DNA of 64,000 nucleotides from Arthrobacter sp. StoSoilA2. GTDB lineage: Bacteria > Actinomycetota > Actinomycetes > Actinomycetales > Micrococcaceae. Made by a program: the position numbers and the translations under genes. How positions within the stretch are numbered: the first letter of the stretch is position 1; every line of letters begins with the position of its first letter. Shown here one piece after another: positions 48,208 through 57,706 of the stretch. The notes below the pieces were generated by a model that ran no database searches, was not told the DNA's origin, and worked only from the letters and a program-made list of their open reading frames with translations. Location of the stretch: positions 1-64,000 of the forward strand of contig NZ_AP024643.1 of NCBI RefSeq assembly GCF_019977195.1. The letters run 5' to 3'.

Positions 48208-49983
48208 ATGCGAAAGGTCCTGATTGCGAACCGCGGAGAAATCGCTGTTCGAGTCGCCCGAGCCTGCGATGACGCCGGCATTTCGTCCGTGGCCGTCTAT
48301 GCGGACATCGACGCCGACGCAATGCATGTGGGTGCCGCGGATGAGGCCTACAGCCTGGTCGGAAACAGCCCTGCTGAGACCTACCTCAACGTCGCGAAGC
48401 TGCTATCCGTTGCTGAACAGTCGGGTGCTGACGCCGTCCACCCCGGGTATGGCTTCCTGTCGGAAAACGCCGACTTCGCGCAAGCAGTTCTCGACGCCGG
48501 ACTCGAGTGGATCGGTCCGTCACCGGAGTCGATCCGACAGTTGGGCAACAAGATCACAGCCCGCGAGATCGCTGTCCGTGCTGGTGCACCCCTTGTAGCC
48601 GGCAGCGACGGGCCGGTTGCCAATGCTGCTGAAGCCCGGGCTTTTGCCGAGGAACACGGACTGCCGGTGGCCATCAAGGCGGCCTTTGGCGGCGGTGGCC
48701 GCGGGCTCAAGGTTGTCCGCGAACTCGCCGAAGTGGAGGAGGCTTTCGACTCCGCAGTGCGCGAAGCCATCACAGCGTTCGGACGTGGGGAATGCTTCGT
48801 TGAACAGTACCTTGACAGGCCTCGGCACGTGGAAGCGCAGGTCATCGCGGATACCCACGGCAACGTCGTTGTGGTGGGTACGCGCGATTGCTCCCTTCAA
48901 CGCCGTCACCAGAAGCTCGTGGAAGAGGCGCCTGCGCCGTTCCTCACCCAGTCCCAGCAGCAACAGATCTATGACGCAGCCAAAGCAATCGTCCGCGAGG
49001 CCGGCTACTACGGCGCCGGGACTGTCGAATTCCTCGTCTCCGCGGACGGGGCCGTGGCCTTCCTTGAGGTAAACACGCGCCTGCAGGTTGAGCACCCTAT
49101 TACCGAGGAAACGGCTGGGATTGACCTCGTTCAGGAGCAGTTCCGTGTTGCAGCCGGCCTGCCCTTGAGCATTTCCGAGGATCCCATCGCACGGGGCCAT
49201 TCCTTCGAGTTCCGCATCAACGCAGAGGACGTTGGCCGCGGATTCCTGCCTTCCCCGGGCACAGTGGCATCGTTCCAAGCGCCCACCGGCCCCGGCATTC
49301 GCCTGGACACCGGCGTCCGCGCGGGCTCGTTTATTGCACCGCAGTTCGATTCGCTCCTGGCCAAATTGATTGTTACTGGCGCCGACCGCCAGCAAGCGCT
49401 GCGCCGCGCACGCCGTGCACTTGCGGAAATGGAGATCACCGGACTGCCCACCGTGTTGCCATTCCACCGCGCCGTTGTGGAGTCCGATGACTTTACGCCC
49501 GTAGCCGGGCTGAATGTTCACACCCGGTGGATCGAGACGGACTTTGCAGATCAGATCCCCGTTGATCCCGAATACAACATGGTTGCCCCTGGCGGCGTGC
49601 GGCGCACCATCACCGTGGATGTCGACGGCAAGCGGCTCGCGGTGGGACTCCCGGCTGATCTGCTGGAGGGTTGGGCCCGGTCAGGGCAGGCACTTCCGTC
49701 AGGCTCGGTGGTCACGGGGTTGCAGGGTGACTACGTGGGAGCCTCCGATTCTGGGGTAGCCCCGCCAGCGGAATCAGCCCTGGTCTCCAGCATGGCCGGC
49801 ACCGTGGTGAAGTGGCTCGTGGAGCCCGGCACCGAGGTTTCTGCAGGCGACCCGTTACTGGTAGTCGAGGCCATGAAGATGGAAACGCAGGTGGCAGCCC
49901 ACCGTGCAGGCACGCTCTCCGAGGTGCTCTCGGCACCCGGCGGCGTGGTGACCGCGGGAGCCGTATTGGCGCACATCCAGTAG
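48208..49983 (+). CDS. Biotin carboxylase fused to biotin carboxyl carrier domain
   Basis: A 591-residue acyl-CoA carboxylase alpha-type protein that carboxylates biotin at the expense of ATP. Biotin carboxylase about 1-445: KVLIANRGEIAVRVARAC, HPGYGFLSENADFA, the ATP-grasp glycine loop AAFGGGGRGLKVV, RDCSLQRRHQKLVEEAPAP and FLEVNTRLQVEHPITEET. A linker and the C-terminal biotinyl domain follow, with the biotin lysine K557 in VEAMKMET. No carboxyltransferase gene is in the operon. Its position last in a pxp operon suggests a role in the same pathway; otherwise it may serve a carboxyltransferase elsewhere. Confidence 0.93.
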   Translation: MRKVLIANRGEIAVRVARACDDAGISSVAVYADIDADAMHVGAADEAYSLVGNSPAETYLNVAKLLSVAEQSGADAVHPGYGFLSENADFAQAVLDAGLEWIGPSPESIRQLGNKITAREIAVRAGAPLVAGSDGPVANAAEARAFAEEHGLPVAIKAAFGGGGRGLKVVRELAEVEEAFDSAVREAITAFGRGECFVEQYLDRPRHVEAQVIADTHGNVVVVGTRDCSLQRRHQKLVEEAPAPFLTQSQQQQIYDAAKAIVREAGYYGAGTVEFLVSADGAVAFLEVNTRLQVEHPITEETAGIDLVQEQFRVAAGLPLSISEDPIARGHSFEFRINAEDVGRGFLPSPGTVASFQAPTGPGIRLDTGVRAGSFIAPQFDSLLAKLIVTGADRQQALRRARRALAEMEITGLPTVLPFHRAVVESDDFTPVAGLNVHTRWIETDFADQIPVDPEYNMVAPGGVRRTITVDVDGKRLAVGLPADLLEGWARSGQALPSGSVVTGLQGDYVGASDSGVAPPAESALVSSMAGTVVKWLVEPGTEVSAGDPLLVVEAMKMETQVAAHRAGTLSEVLSAPGGVVTAGAVLAHIQ

Positions 49984-50001
49984 TCCGGCCGACTTAACCC
50001 C

Positions 50002-50041
50002 GACGGCGGTCCAGCCCTTTGCGGGGAGCCGGGCCGCCGTC
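50002..50041. terminator. Hairpin between convergent genes
   Basis: GACGGCGG (50002-50009) pairs with CCGCCGTC (50034-50041), G/C-rich and without a U-tract. It stands between the carboxylase gene and the convergent FAD oxidase gene. Confidence 0.5.
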
Positions 50042-50112
50042 GTCGTGCGCGTTTGGTCAGGAGGGCCGCTGGGACGTCGCTAACCTGCTATTCCGTGGTG
50101 AGTAGCAACGGA

Positions 50113-51369
50113 TCAGCGGCCAAGCAACGAGGTTGTGGCTCCCAAAATGCTGTCCAACAGGGGGTTGCGGAACTTGCCCGAGGGGTCGTTGGTGGCGGCG
50201 AGGCTGCAGAAGTCCTCGAAGCGTGGGTAGAGAGTGGCGAAGTCGTACAGGCTTGGCGTGAAGAGCTTGCCCCAGTGTGGTCGCGCGCCGAAGGGACGCA
50301 GTGCTTCCTCAACTTCCGGGAGTACCGCTTCCACCTGGGCCTGCAGTGGCTTCCATGTGAAGTGGAGGGCCACGCTTTGTTGCCGGTAGAACGGGCTGAG
50401 CCAGAATTCGTCGGCCGCTACTGTACGGATTTCGGAGATGAACAGCAGGGGTGCCAGCTTGTCCGCGAGCTCTCGGACAGCTTGAAGAGCCGCAGGTGCA
50501 TGCTCCAGGGGCAGGAGGAATTCGCTCTGGAGTTCCTCACCGTTGCTCGGCGTGAATTCGTGGCGGAAGTGCGGCAGGCGGTCCAGCCATTTGCCGGGCT
50601 CGTCCAGCTGACCCGTACAGTTTTCCGCCGACATCCCGGGCAGCGGGTGCAGAGCGGCAGTAGCCGCGCTTGCACCGAAGAGGTTGGGCAGGGCTGGCTC
50701 GGTATCCAGGGCTTTGAACCACACCTGCGGGATGGCGTCTCCGGTGTAGTCCGTGAAGAAGCTGACGCTGTAGGCGGCCGACGCGATGTTCACGAAATCG
50801 GCCAGCGCCCGGTCCCACGGCAGGCCCGTGAGCACGCGCTGCCGCATCTGGTAGCTCGGCCGGACGGCCAGTTCCAGTCCTGTGACGATCCCCAGGGCGC
50901 CGAGTCCCACAACGCTGGCGAGGAATTCGTTGTCGTCCGGCCTAAGCGTCACCAGCTCGCCATTTGCCCGCACCAGGTCAATGCTTTCGACGGCGCCAGC
51001 CAGGGAGAGATTGCCGACACCGCTGCCGTGCGTCCCGGTTTGGATGGCTCCCGCAACCGAGATGTGGGGGAGCGAAGCGAGGTTGTGGATGGCATAACCC
51101 TGTTCCTCGACTGCCCGGCAGAGTGCGCCATAGCTGATACCGCCGCTGACTTTGACGGTGCCCTTGCCGGGATCAAGTGAGATCTCCTGGGGCAATGCAT
51201 CCAGGAGAAGGTGCATGCCATCGGTGTCTGCGACGTTGTTGAACGAGTGACGGGAACCAAGGGCCTTGATCCGCGGCGCGTTCGCCACAAGCCCGCGCAG
51301 CTGGTCCACGGAGGTGGGCCGCTGGACGTCTGCGGACGAATACTCAAGGTTTCCTGCCCAGTTCTTCAT
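50113..51369 (-). CDS. FAD-linked alditol oxidase-like enzyme (AldO/VAO family)
   Basis: A 418-residue flavoprotein of the vanillyl-alcohol oxidase fold, close to alditol/xylitol oxidases that oxidise polyols with oxygen. The N-terminal FAD domain has LGSRHSFN, whose His is the covalent FAD attachment site in AldO, and VAGAIQTGTHGSGV. The C-terminal part holds EIRTVAADEFWLSP and ARPHWGKLF, which line the active site in the family. ATG 51369 fits the family N-terminus (MKNWAGNLEYSS). Substrate cannot be fixed. It stands alone. Confidence 0.85.
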   Translation of the reverse strand: MKNWAGNLEYSSADVQRPTSVDQLRGLVANAPRIKALGSRHSFNNVADTDGMHLLLDALPQEISLDPGKGTVKVSGGISYGALCRAVEEQGYAIHNLASLPHISVAGAIQTGTHGSGVGNLSLAGAVESIDLVRANGELVTLRPDDNEFLASVVGLGALGIVTGLELAVRPSYQMRQRVLTGLPWDRALADFVNIASAAYSVSFFTDYTGDAIPQVWFKALDTEPALPNLFGASAATAALHPLPGMSAENCTGQLDEPGKWLDRLPHFRHEFTPSNGEELQSEFLLPLEHAPAALQAVRELADKLAPLLFISEIRTVAADEFWLSPFYRQQSVALHFTWKPLQAQVEAVLPEVEEALRPFGARPHWGKLFTPSLYDFATLYPRFEDFCSLAATNDPSGKFRNPLLDSILGATTSLLGR

Positions 51370-51498
51370 TGAATGATCTTCCCGGTTGGCTACTTGTTGG
51401 CTTCCGTAATTGTTAACGTTCACAACTAATTGCGTCAAGGGGTGTCCAACTGGTTGAAGCAGGTATAAGTCGGGCTGCGGGACGCGAGCCCGGGGACG

Positions 51499-52494
51499 CT
51501 AGTCCTTCAGCGGGCGGCGAGCCAGCCATGCCGCTACAATCGCGCCGGAGATGTTGTGCCACAGAGAGAAGACGGCGGAGGGCAGCGCGGCCAGTGGACT
51601 GAAGTGCGCCGTGGCAAGGGTCGCGGCCAAGCCGGAGTTCTGCATGCCAACCTCGAATGCCAGGGCGCGGCGGGCTTTGTCATCCAGGCGGCCCAGTTTA
51701 CCGGCGAGATAACCCAGGCCCAGCCCAAAGCCATTGTGGAGGACGACTGCCAGGAACACGATGGCGCCGGCTGCAACGATCTTGCTGGCGCTGCCGGCCA
51801 CGACGATAGCCACGATCAGTGAAATCACGACGGCGGACGCCCAGGGAAGTGCCGGCAGCACCTTCGCGACGAGCTTCGAGAGGAAGAGTCGGGCGAGCAG
51901 GCCTGCGATGACCGGAAGCAGCACGGTCTTCACGATATCCAGCACCATGGCGCCAGCATCAATGTGCAGGAACGAACCGGCCAGCAGGAGAGTCAGGGCA
52001 GGCGTGACGACGGGAGCGATCAACGTAGAAACCGAGGCGACAGCCACCGACAGTGCGACGTCGCCTTTGGCCAGGAACGCCATCACGTTGGACGCCGTAC
52101 CGGACGGTGCGCAGCCCACAAGAATAAGGCCGACGGCGAGCTCGGGCGGAAGCTGAAGCAGGACGGCAATCAACCAGCCCGCGCCGGGCATGATCACATA
52201 GTGCGCCACGATGCCGAGTGCCACAGCCCAAGGACGCCGCGCCACAGAAGCGAAGTCGGGCGGCGTCAGCGTGAGGCCCATGCAGAACATGATGACGCCC
52301 AGCAAATAAGGAACGGCGACGCCCATGGGCTTGAAGAGTTCCGGAAGGAGGAATCCGAGGACGCCAGCCAGCACAACCAGGAGTGGGAAAACCGTCACGG
52401 CTATCCGCGCGATCCTGGCCTCTGCGGCGAGAGCCGGGTTGACGGGAGCCGCGGCCCCTGAAGTCACTGTCTGGGAATTCGTTGCCTCAAGCAT
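51499..52494 (-). CDS. Bile acid:sodium symporter (BASS) family transporter
   Basis: A 331-residue protein with about nine or ten transmembrane helices. It shows the family features MGLTLTPPDF, the crossover segment VLVGCAPSGTASNVMAFLAKGD and the later AFEVGMQNSGLAATLA helix. Members take up organic acids such as pantoate, pyruvate or bile acids with Na+. Substrate unknown. The 95 bp upstream separate it from the SulP gene, transcribed in the same direction, so cotranscription is possible. Confidence 0.9.
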   Translation of the reverse strand: MLEATNSQTVTSGAAAPVNPALAAEARIARIAVTVFPLLVVLAGVLGFLLPELFKPMGVAVPYLLGVIMFCMGLTLTPPDFASVARRPWAVALGIVAHYVIMPGAGWLIAVLLQLPPELAVGLILVGCAPSGTASNVMAFLAKGDVALSVAVASVSTLIAPVVTPALTLLLAGSFLHIDAGAMVLDIVKTVLLPVIAGLLARLFLSKLVAKVLPALPWASAVVISLIVAIVVAGSASKIVAAGAIVFLAVVLHNGFGLGLGYLAGKLGRLDDKARRALAFEVGMQNSGLAATLATAHFSPLAALPSAVFSLWHNISGAIVAAWLARRPLKD

Positions 52495-52588
52495 TTATCC
52501 ATGCTCACATTGGTCCGCGGGCAAGACCGAGTTCGTTACTTTCAACTGGGCATATATGTCAGATGACCGCTGTTTGGAAGGCGTCGGG

Positions 52589-54085
52589 TCAGTCGTTCAG
52601 CTTTCCCGCGAGCCGTTCGCGCATCCGAACGCTTGCCTCGTTCAGACCAATGAACTCCACCTCGCGGCCGTGATTCCGGTACTTCTCGGTGACGGAATCC
52701 AGTACCGCAATAGTTGATGCGTCCCAAAGGTGCGAGGCGTGAAGATCGATCACCACGCGATCTATGCCTTCCGAGGAATCTTTTGCGTAGTCGAACTGGG
52801 TGTACAGATCATTGGACGAAGCGAAGAAGAGCTCGCCATCCACCGTGTAGGTGGCCACGGTTTCCCCGTTGAGTTCCAGTTCCGTCCTCTCGACGGTAGC
52901 GAAGTGCGCCACCCGCCGCGCAAAGAGCACCATCGCGGTCAAGACGCCGACGCCGACACCCACCGCCAGATTGTGCGTCGCCACAACGGCGGCAACAGTG
53001 ATCAGCATGACGGCGGTCTCCGATTTGGGCAGGCGCTTCAAGGTGGATGGCCGAACAGAGTGCCAGTTGAAGGTAATCAGGGAAACGAAGATCATCACGG
53101 CAACAAGGGCCGCCATGGGAATCATCCCCACAACGTCGCCCAGGACAACCACCAGGACCAGCAGGAAGACGCCCGCCAAAAAAGTGGAAAGCCGGCTCCG
53201 CGCGCCGGATCCTTTGACGTTGATCATGGTCTGTCCGATCACGGCGCAACCACCCAGCCCACCAAGGAAACCTGTGACGATGTTCGCCACTCCCTGGCCC
53301 CAGGAAACGCGGGTCTTATTTGATCGTGTGTCCGTGATGTCGTCCACGAGCTTGGCTGTCAGGAGTGATTCCAGCAGGCCAACAAGGGCCATGGACAGTG
53401 CGAAAGGCGCAATGATCCGGAACGTCTCCAGATCCAGCGGGACATTGGGCAGGAAGAACCCGGGCAGGCTGTGGGGGAGTTCGCCTTTGTCGCTAACCGT
53501 TGGAACGTCGATGTGCCCCAGAACGGTAACCAGGGTGATGACCACGATCGCCACGAGGGGTGCGGGAATGGCCGCGGTCAGGCGAGGCAGGCCAAAGACC
53601 ATGCCGAGACCCACGGCAACAATCGGATAGACCATCCAAGGGACATTGAAGAGTTCGGGCATCTGCGAGATGAACACCAAAATTGCCAGTGCGTTCACGA
53701 AGCCGATCATCACCGACCGCGGAATGAAGCGCATGAGCCGGGTAACACCCAGGACAGCGAGGATGATCTGGAAGATACCCGCCAGGATGATCGTGGCGAT
53801 CAGGTAGTCGAGTCCGTACTCCTTCATCACGGGAGCGATGACCAAGGCGACAGCCCCTGTCGCCGCAGAGATCATGGCTGGTCGACCACCAACAAGGGCC
53901 GTCACGACGCCCATGGTGAAGGACGCGAACAACCCGACCCTGGGATCGACGCCCGCAATGATCGAGAACGCGATGGCCTCCGGGATGAGCGCCAGTGCAA
54001 CCACCAGTCCGGCCAGGGATTCCGTCAGCAGGCGGCGGGGCGAGCGGAAAGTCACCCGCAGTGACATGAGTTGCTCGGGAGTCAT
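52589..54085 (-). CDS. SulP-family anion transporter with STAS domain
   Basis: A 498-residue protein with a SLC26/SulP membrane domain (about 1-390, with VALALIPEAIAFSIIAGVDP near the N-terminus and GGLGGCAVIGQTMINVKGSG in the middle) and a C-terminal cytosolic STAS domain (about 405-495, VVIDLHASHLWDASTIAVLDS). Bacterial SulP proteins carry sulfate, bicarbonate or dicarboxylates. ATG 54085 follows AAGGA and begins 7 nt after the stop of the alarmone-synthetase-like gene, so the two form an operon. Confidence 0.92.
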   Translation of the reverse strand: MTPEQLMSLRVTFRSPRRLLTESLAGLVVALALIPEAIAFSIIAGVDPRVGLFASFTMGVVTALVGGRPAMISAATGAVALVIAPVMKEYGLDYLIATIILAGIFQIILAVLGVTRLMRFIPRSVMIGFVNALAILVFISQMPELFNVPWMVYPIVAVGLGMVFGLPRLTAAIPAPLVAIVVITLVTVLGHIDVPTVSDKGELPHSLPGFFLPNVPLDLETFRIIAPFALSMALVGLLESLLTAKLVDDITDTRSNKTRVSWGQGVANIVTGFLGGLGGCAVIGQTMINVKGSGARSRLSTFLAGVFLLVLVVVLGDVVGMIPMAALVAVMIFVSLITFNWHSVRPSTLKRLPKSETAVMLITVAAVVATHNLAVGVGVGVLTAMVLFARRVAHFATVERTELELNGETVATYTVDGELFFASSNDLYTQFDYAKDSSEGIDRVVIDLHASHLWDASTIAVLDSVTEKYRNHGREVEFIGLNEASVRMRERLAGKLND

Positions 54086-54092
54086 GGCGTCC

Positions 54093-55199
54093 TTACAGTG
54101 CAGTCTGGCGGTAACGCTCAATCTGCTTCAGACGCCGCTGGAGGCTATCGCGCCGCGGGTGCGGAACGACGTCGGGCGCCTCAGCGGTGAGGTCAATGTG
54201 TTCGGTTCCGTACTGCCACAGCAGGAGGTCATCCAGGAGGCGGTCGGGGCCCGGGGAGTAGCGGTGATCCAGGGCTTTGCGGACCTCCGTGATCCGGTTG
54301 GCGCTAAGGAGCCCCGCAAGTTCCACGGTTTTGGTGAGTCCGTGGGCGGCCAGGAGTTCGGCAGCCCACCCCCAGTCGTCATCAACTTTACGGTCAACGT
54401 GAGGCAGGAGCGTACGCCAGACGTCCCGGACGCGGTTGGGAGTCAGCGGGGAAGCACCCTCGCCGTGCAGGTCCCAATAGCTTCTGACCTCTTCGTACCG
54501 CTCATGGAGGTCCGCGAAGGCACTTTCCACGGTTTCCAACATGGCCGCAGTGGCTGTGAACTGGCGGTCGAAATGCGGGGTCCATGCACGCGGATCCTCC
54601 GCCTTGAACCGGATATCGTGCTCGATCTCGCTCCAGGCGTGCGCAAAGACCGTGCGGATCTGGCACTCGAAGAAGTAGCTGCCGTTGGCAGGCATGTCCG
54701 GGTTGAAGACATGCTGATACTCCTTGACGGCCTCATTCTGGATGGTTCGCAGGATGAGGTGCCGGCTGGAGTATCCGTACGTGCCCGATTCGATGGAACC
54801 GATGTCCTTCTCGCGGTCTCCACGGCAGTCGAAGAGCTGGCGCTGCCGCTTGATGATGTTGGCTACGGCTGCGTTCTCGGCAGGCAATTTGGTGATGACT
54901 CGGATGCCCACCATGTCATTCAAGGTGCGGAAAGGGTCCGGGAATTTGAGTACACGTGGGCCGCCCGGCTCCAGAGGATCATCCGTGCGTGAGATTTTTT
55001 CGCGGAACGATTCCACTGTTTTGGTCCGTCCGGTAACAAACAGGGGAGTGACCTCGGCGTCGTTGAGCATGTCCCTTAGGGTCAGCAGCACATCCCGCGT
55101 GACCCGCTTCAGGGCAGGGCGAACACGCTCATAGAGCGCCACGTTCGCGTCCACTGCATCGCGCTGGTCCTGGTCCAGGCTGTCCCAATTGCTTGCCAT
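54093..55199 (-). CDS. RelA/SpoT-domain nucleotidyltransferase (small alarmone synthetase-like)
   Basis: A 368-residue protein with a central RelA/SpoT synthetase domain (about 35-200) that should move pyrophosphate from ATP to GDP or GTP. Visible motifs are VTGRTKTVESFREKIS, NDMVGIRVITKL (metal-binding Asp), YGYSSRHLIL and FFECQIRTVFAHAWSEIEHD. There is no HD hydrolase, TGS or ACT domain, so it is synthetase-only. The C-terminal 160 residues are helical and not recognised. It is longer than RelP/RelQ (about 210-250 residues). It is transcribed with the SulP transporter. Confidence 0.85.
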   Translation of the reverse strand: MASNWDSLDQDQRDAVDANVALYERVRPALKRVTRDVLLTLRDMLNDAEVTPLFVTGRTKTVESFREKISRTDDPLEPGGPRVLKFPDPFRTLNDMVGIRVITKLPAENAAVANIIKRQRQLFDCRGDREKDIGSIESGTYGYSSRHLILRTIQNEAVKEYQHVFNPDMPANGSYFFECQIRTVFAHAWSEIEHDIRFKAEDPRAWTPHFDRQFTATAAMLETVESAFADLHERYEEVRSYWDLHGEGASPLTPNRVRDVWRTLLPHVDRKVDDDWGWAAELLAAHGLTKTVELAGLLSANRITEVRKALDHRYSPGPDRLLDDLLLWQYGTEHIDLTAEAPDVVPHPRRDSLQRRLKQIERYRQTAL

Positions 55200-55308
55200 G
55201 CCCCCAGCTTACGGGGCGGGTCCGACACTGGCGCGGGCCACCCGCCGTCGGGGTGCCCTAGCCAAAGTTGCGGGACGTCACGATAGGCTCGGTACAAAGG
55301 AGGGCGCA

Positions 55309-56130
55309 ATGTTGCGGCACAAGTACAGCTACGGCGAACACCCCAGTCAATGGGGCGAACTCTTCATACCTGAACCGAACAACGGAAACCATCGCGGCGC
55401 GTCAGCCGTCAAGGGTGGTGTCGCGGTGGTGATCCACGGCGGCTACTGGCGCTCACAGTACGGCGCCGAGCTCGGCGAGCCCCTGGCCCGCGACCTCGCG
55501 GCGCATGGAATTACCGCCTGGAACCTTGAATACCGGCGGGCCGGCAACGGCGGTGGTTGGCCCCATACATTCGAAGACATCCTGGCCGGCATTGACCATC
55601 TCGCCGAAATCGCCGGAAAGCACGAGCTCCACCTTGGCAAGGTAGTGGCCTTGGGCCACTCCGCCGGCGGTCACCTGGCTGTGTGGGCCGCCGGACGGCA
55701 GCGCCTCTCGGCCATCGGAACGCCCGACGCCGACCGTCAACTGGTGCGTGCACCGGAGGATAATGCCGTCCACCTGACGGGCGTCGTCAGTCAGTCCGGC
55801 TTGCTGAACCTGGCTGCCGCCGAAAAACTGAACCTCAGCAACGGTGCCGTCTGCAACCTCATGGGCGGCGATTCTGCCAGATACCCCAAAAGGCATAAAT
55901 ACGCGGACCCCATGAGTTCCCTGCCTATTGATGTTCCGGTTTTCGCCGTTCACGCTACCGACGACGAGGACGTTCCGGTCAGCCAGTCCGAGGCCTACGT
56001 CGCCGCGGCAACAGCAGCCGGCAGCGCAGCGCAATTGCTGCGTGTCCCCGGGGATCACTTCGATCTCATAGATCCAAAGGCCGTGGCTTACAAGAAATGC
56101 CGCGAATTGGTACAACGCCTGCTCTCCTGA
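55309..56130 (+). CDS. Alpha/beta-hydrolase (kynurenine formamidase/esterase type)
   Basis: A 273-residue serine hydrolase. The oxyanion motif is VIHGGYWRSQYG, the nucleophile Ser is in LGHSAGGHLAV, and the acid and base are probably in VFAVHATDDEDVP and VPGDHFDLIDP near the C-terminus. The HGGYW pattern is close to bacterial kynurenine formamidases and carboxylesterases. ATG 55309 follows AAAGGAGG, which overrides the longer upstream frame. The PfkB gene follows after 41 bp in the same direction. Substrate not known. Confidence 0.85.
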   Translation: MLRHKYSYGEHPSQWGELFIPEPNNGNHRGASAVKGGVAVVIHGGYWRSQYGAELGEPLARDLAAHGITAWNLEYRRAGNGGGWPHTFEDILAGIDHLAEIAGKHELHLGKVVALGHSAGGHLAVWAAGRQRLSAIGTPDADRQLVRAPEDNAVHLTGVVSQSGLLNLAAAEKLNLSNGAVCNLMGGDSARYPKRHKYADPMSSLPIDVPVFAVHATDDEDVPVSQSEAYVAAATAAGSAAQLLRVPGDHFDLIDPKAVAYKKCRELVQRLLS

Positions 56131-56171
56131 ATCACTGGTAGCGCCCACCCTTCCTCTGGCAGAGTGGTCCC

Positions 56172-57113
56172 ATGCTGACTGTGATTGGCGAGGCCTTGGT
56201 TGACGTTGTGCAGCGCCCCAGCGGAATCGAGGCGCACGTTGGCGGCAGTCCGCTCAACGTAGCCGTTGGCTTGGCGCGTTTGGATCACCCCGTGCAGTTC
56301 ATCGGGCGTTTTGGCCAGGACGCGTACGGCGATTCCGTTGCGGCGCACCTGCGGTCCAGTTCCGTGATGGTCCCCCTTCCGCCCGACGGCAAACCCACGA
56401 GCATAGCCACGGCAGTGATCGACGACGACGGCGCCGCCACCTACGCCTTCGATCTCACCTGGGATTTGCCGGGCCTCGGCGAGCGGTTGCCGCTCATGCT
56501 GCAGGGAGCCACCTTGCTGCATACGGGTTCAATAGCCACGGCTTTGGAGCCCGGTGCCGCGGACGTGCTTGCCGCCGTCGAGCATGCCCACCCGAGCAGC
56601 ACCATCAGCTTCGATCCCAACTGCCGACCCAGCATCATTACCGATCGCGATTACGCACGGCGGCAGGCTGAACGCTTTGTGGTGCTCTCCGACGTCGTGA
56701 AGGCTTCCGACGAAGATCTTGAATGGCTCTATCCGGGCATTGATCCGCTGGAATCGGCACGCCGTTGGTTGTCACTGGGAGGTACGGAAGGACCCGCGCT
56801 GGTGGTGGTGACGCGGGGCGCGCGTGGTCCGTGGGGAATCACGGCCATCGGTGAGACCCAGGTCCCGGCGCCTAGCGTGACGGTGGTGGATACGGTTGGT
56901 GCCGGCGATTCGTTCATGGCGGGGCTGCTGTCAGCAATAGTGGACCGCGGGCTGGACGGTGCGCAAAACCGTGGGGCACTCAGAGCCATGCCGGCTGAAA
57001 TACTCGCCGCCATCATGGATCATGCGACCCGTGCCGCCGCGGTCACGGTGTCCCGCGCCGGCGCCAATCCGCCCACACGGGCTGAGCTCAACCACCGGGC
57101 TGTTGCCAGCTAA
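56172..57113 (+). CDS. PfkB-family sugar kinase
   Basis: A 313-residue ribokinase-fold enzyme. It opens with MLTVIGEALVDVV, has the sugar-binding GGSPLNVAVGLARL, a central lid strand, and the ATP/catalytic motif VVDTVGAGDSFMAGLLSA, with the Asp base. The pattern is that of fructokinase-like members. Substrate cannot be fixed by sequence. Genes on both sides run in the same direction with small gaps, suggesting a loose operon from 55.3 to 58.5 kb. Confidence 0.92.
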   Translation: MLTVIGEALVDVVQRPSGIEAHVGGSPLNVAVGLARLDHPVQFIGRFGQDAYGDSVAAHLRSSSVMVPLPPDGKPTSIATAVIDDDGAATYAFDLTWDLPGLGERLPLMLQGATLLHTGSIATALEPGAADVLAAVEHAHPSSTISFDPNCRPSIITDRDYARRQAERFVVLSDVVKASDEDLEWLYPGIDPLESARRWLSLGGTEGPALVVVTRGARGPWGITAIGETQVPAPSVTVVDTVGAGDSFMAGLLSAIVDRGLDGAQNRGALRAMPAEILAAIMDHATRAAAVTVSRAGANPPTRAELNHRAVAS

Positions 57114-57167
57114 AACTGTTGCCGGCCAGAACATTTGCCGGTGTAGTCCGGTTAAGAGGAGGTGCGA

Positions 57168-57668
57168 ATGCAAGACCATGAATTGCAGGTTGCGAGCGAG
57201 TCGTTCAACGACGGCGATACCCTCGGCCCCGATCAGCGGAGCGGGATTCTGGGTGCGGGCGGCCAAGACATATCTCCCCAGCTGAGCTGGAGCGGAGCTC
57301 CGGACGGAACCAGGAGTTTCGCGGTCACCATGTGGGATCCCGACGCTCCCGGCCCCGGGGGCTACTGGCATTGGGCCGTACTTAATATTCCTCCTGAGGT
57401 ATCAAGCCTTCCAGCCGGTTCCGGGGGCAAGGGCGGCCACGCGTTGCCTGCCGGTGCGTTCCAGTTGAAGAACGACGGCGGCCGCAGCGGCTATGTTGGG
57501 GCGGCGCCTCCCAGAGGGCATGGACCGCATCGTTACGTAGTGGCTGTACATGCGCTGGACGTTGAGGACCTGGGCATCGAAAAGGATTCCGAGGCGCGCA
57601 TACTTGCCTCAGTCCTTCCTGCGCATACGTTGGCGCGCGGAACCATCACTGGCATGTTCGAGCGTTAG
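57168..57668 (+). CDS. YbhB/YbcL family protein (PEBP-like)
   Basis: A 166-residue phosphatidylethanolamine-binding-protein fold: LSWSGAPDGTRSFAVTMWDPDAP, then YWHWAVLNIPPEV, and GAAPPRGHGPHRYVVAVHAL, which form the conserved anion pocket. ATG 57168 has an ideal GAGGAGG site 5 nt before it; GTG 57162 is inside that site and so unlikely. Bacterial members have no settled function. Confidence 0.92.
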   Translation: MQDHELQVASESFNDGDTLGPDQRSGILGAGGQDISPQLSWSGAPDGTRSFAVTMWDPDAPGPGGYWHWAVLNIPPEVSSLPAGSGGKGGHALPAGAFQLKNDGGRSGYVGAAPPRGHGPHRYVVAVHALDVEDLGIEKDSEARILASVLPAHTLARGTITGMFER

Positions 57669-57706
57669 TTGCGGCATTTGGGTTCTCAACAGCCACGTAG
57701 ACTGAC

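Noticed and set aside
53838..54992. Open frame of 384 codons antisense to the SulP and RelA-like genes
   Set aside because: Both opposing genes are clear family members and no domain is visible in this frame.
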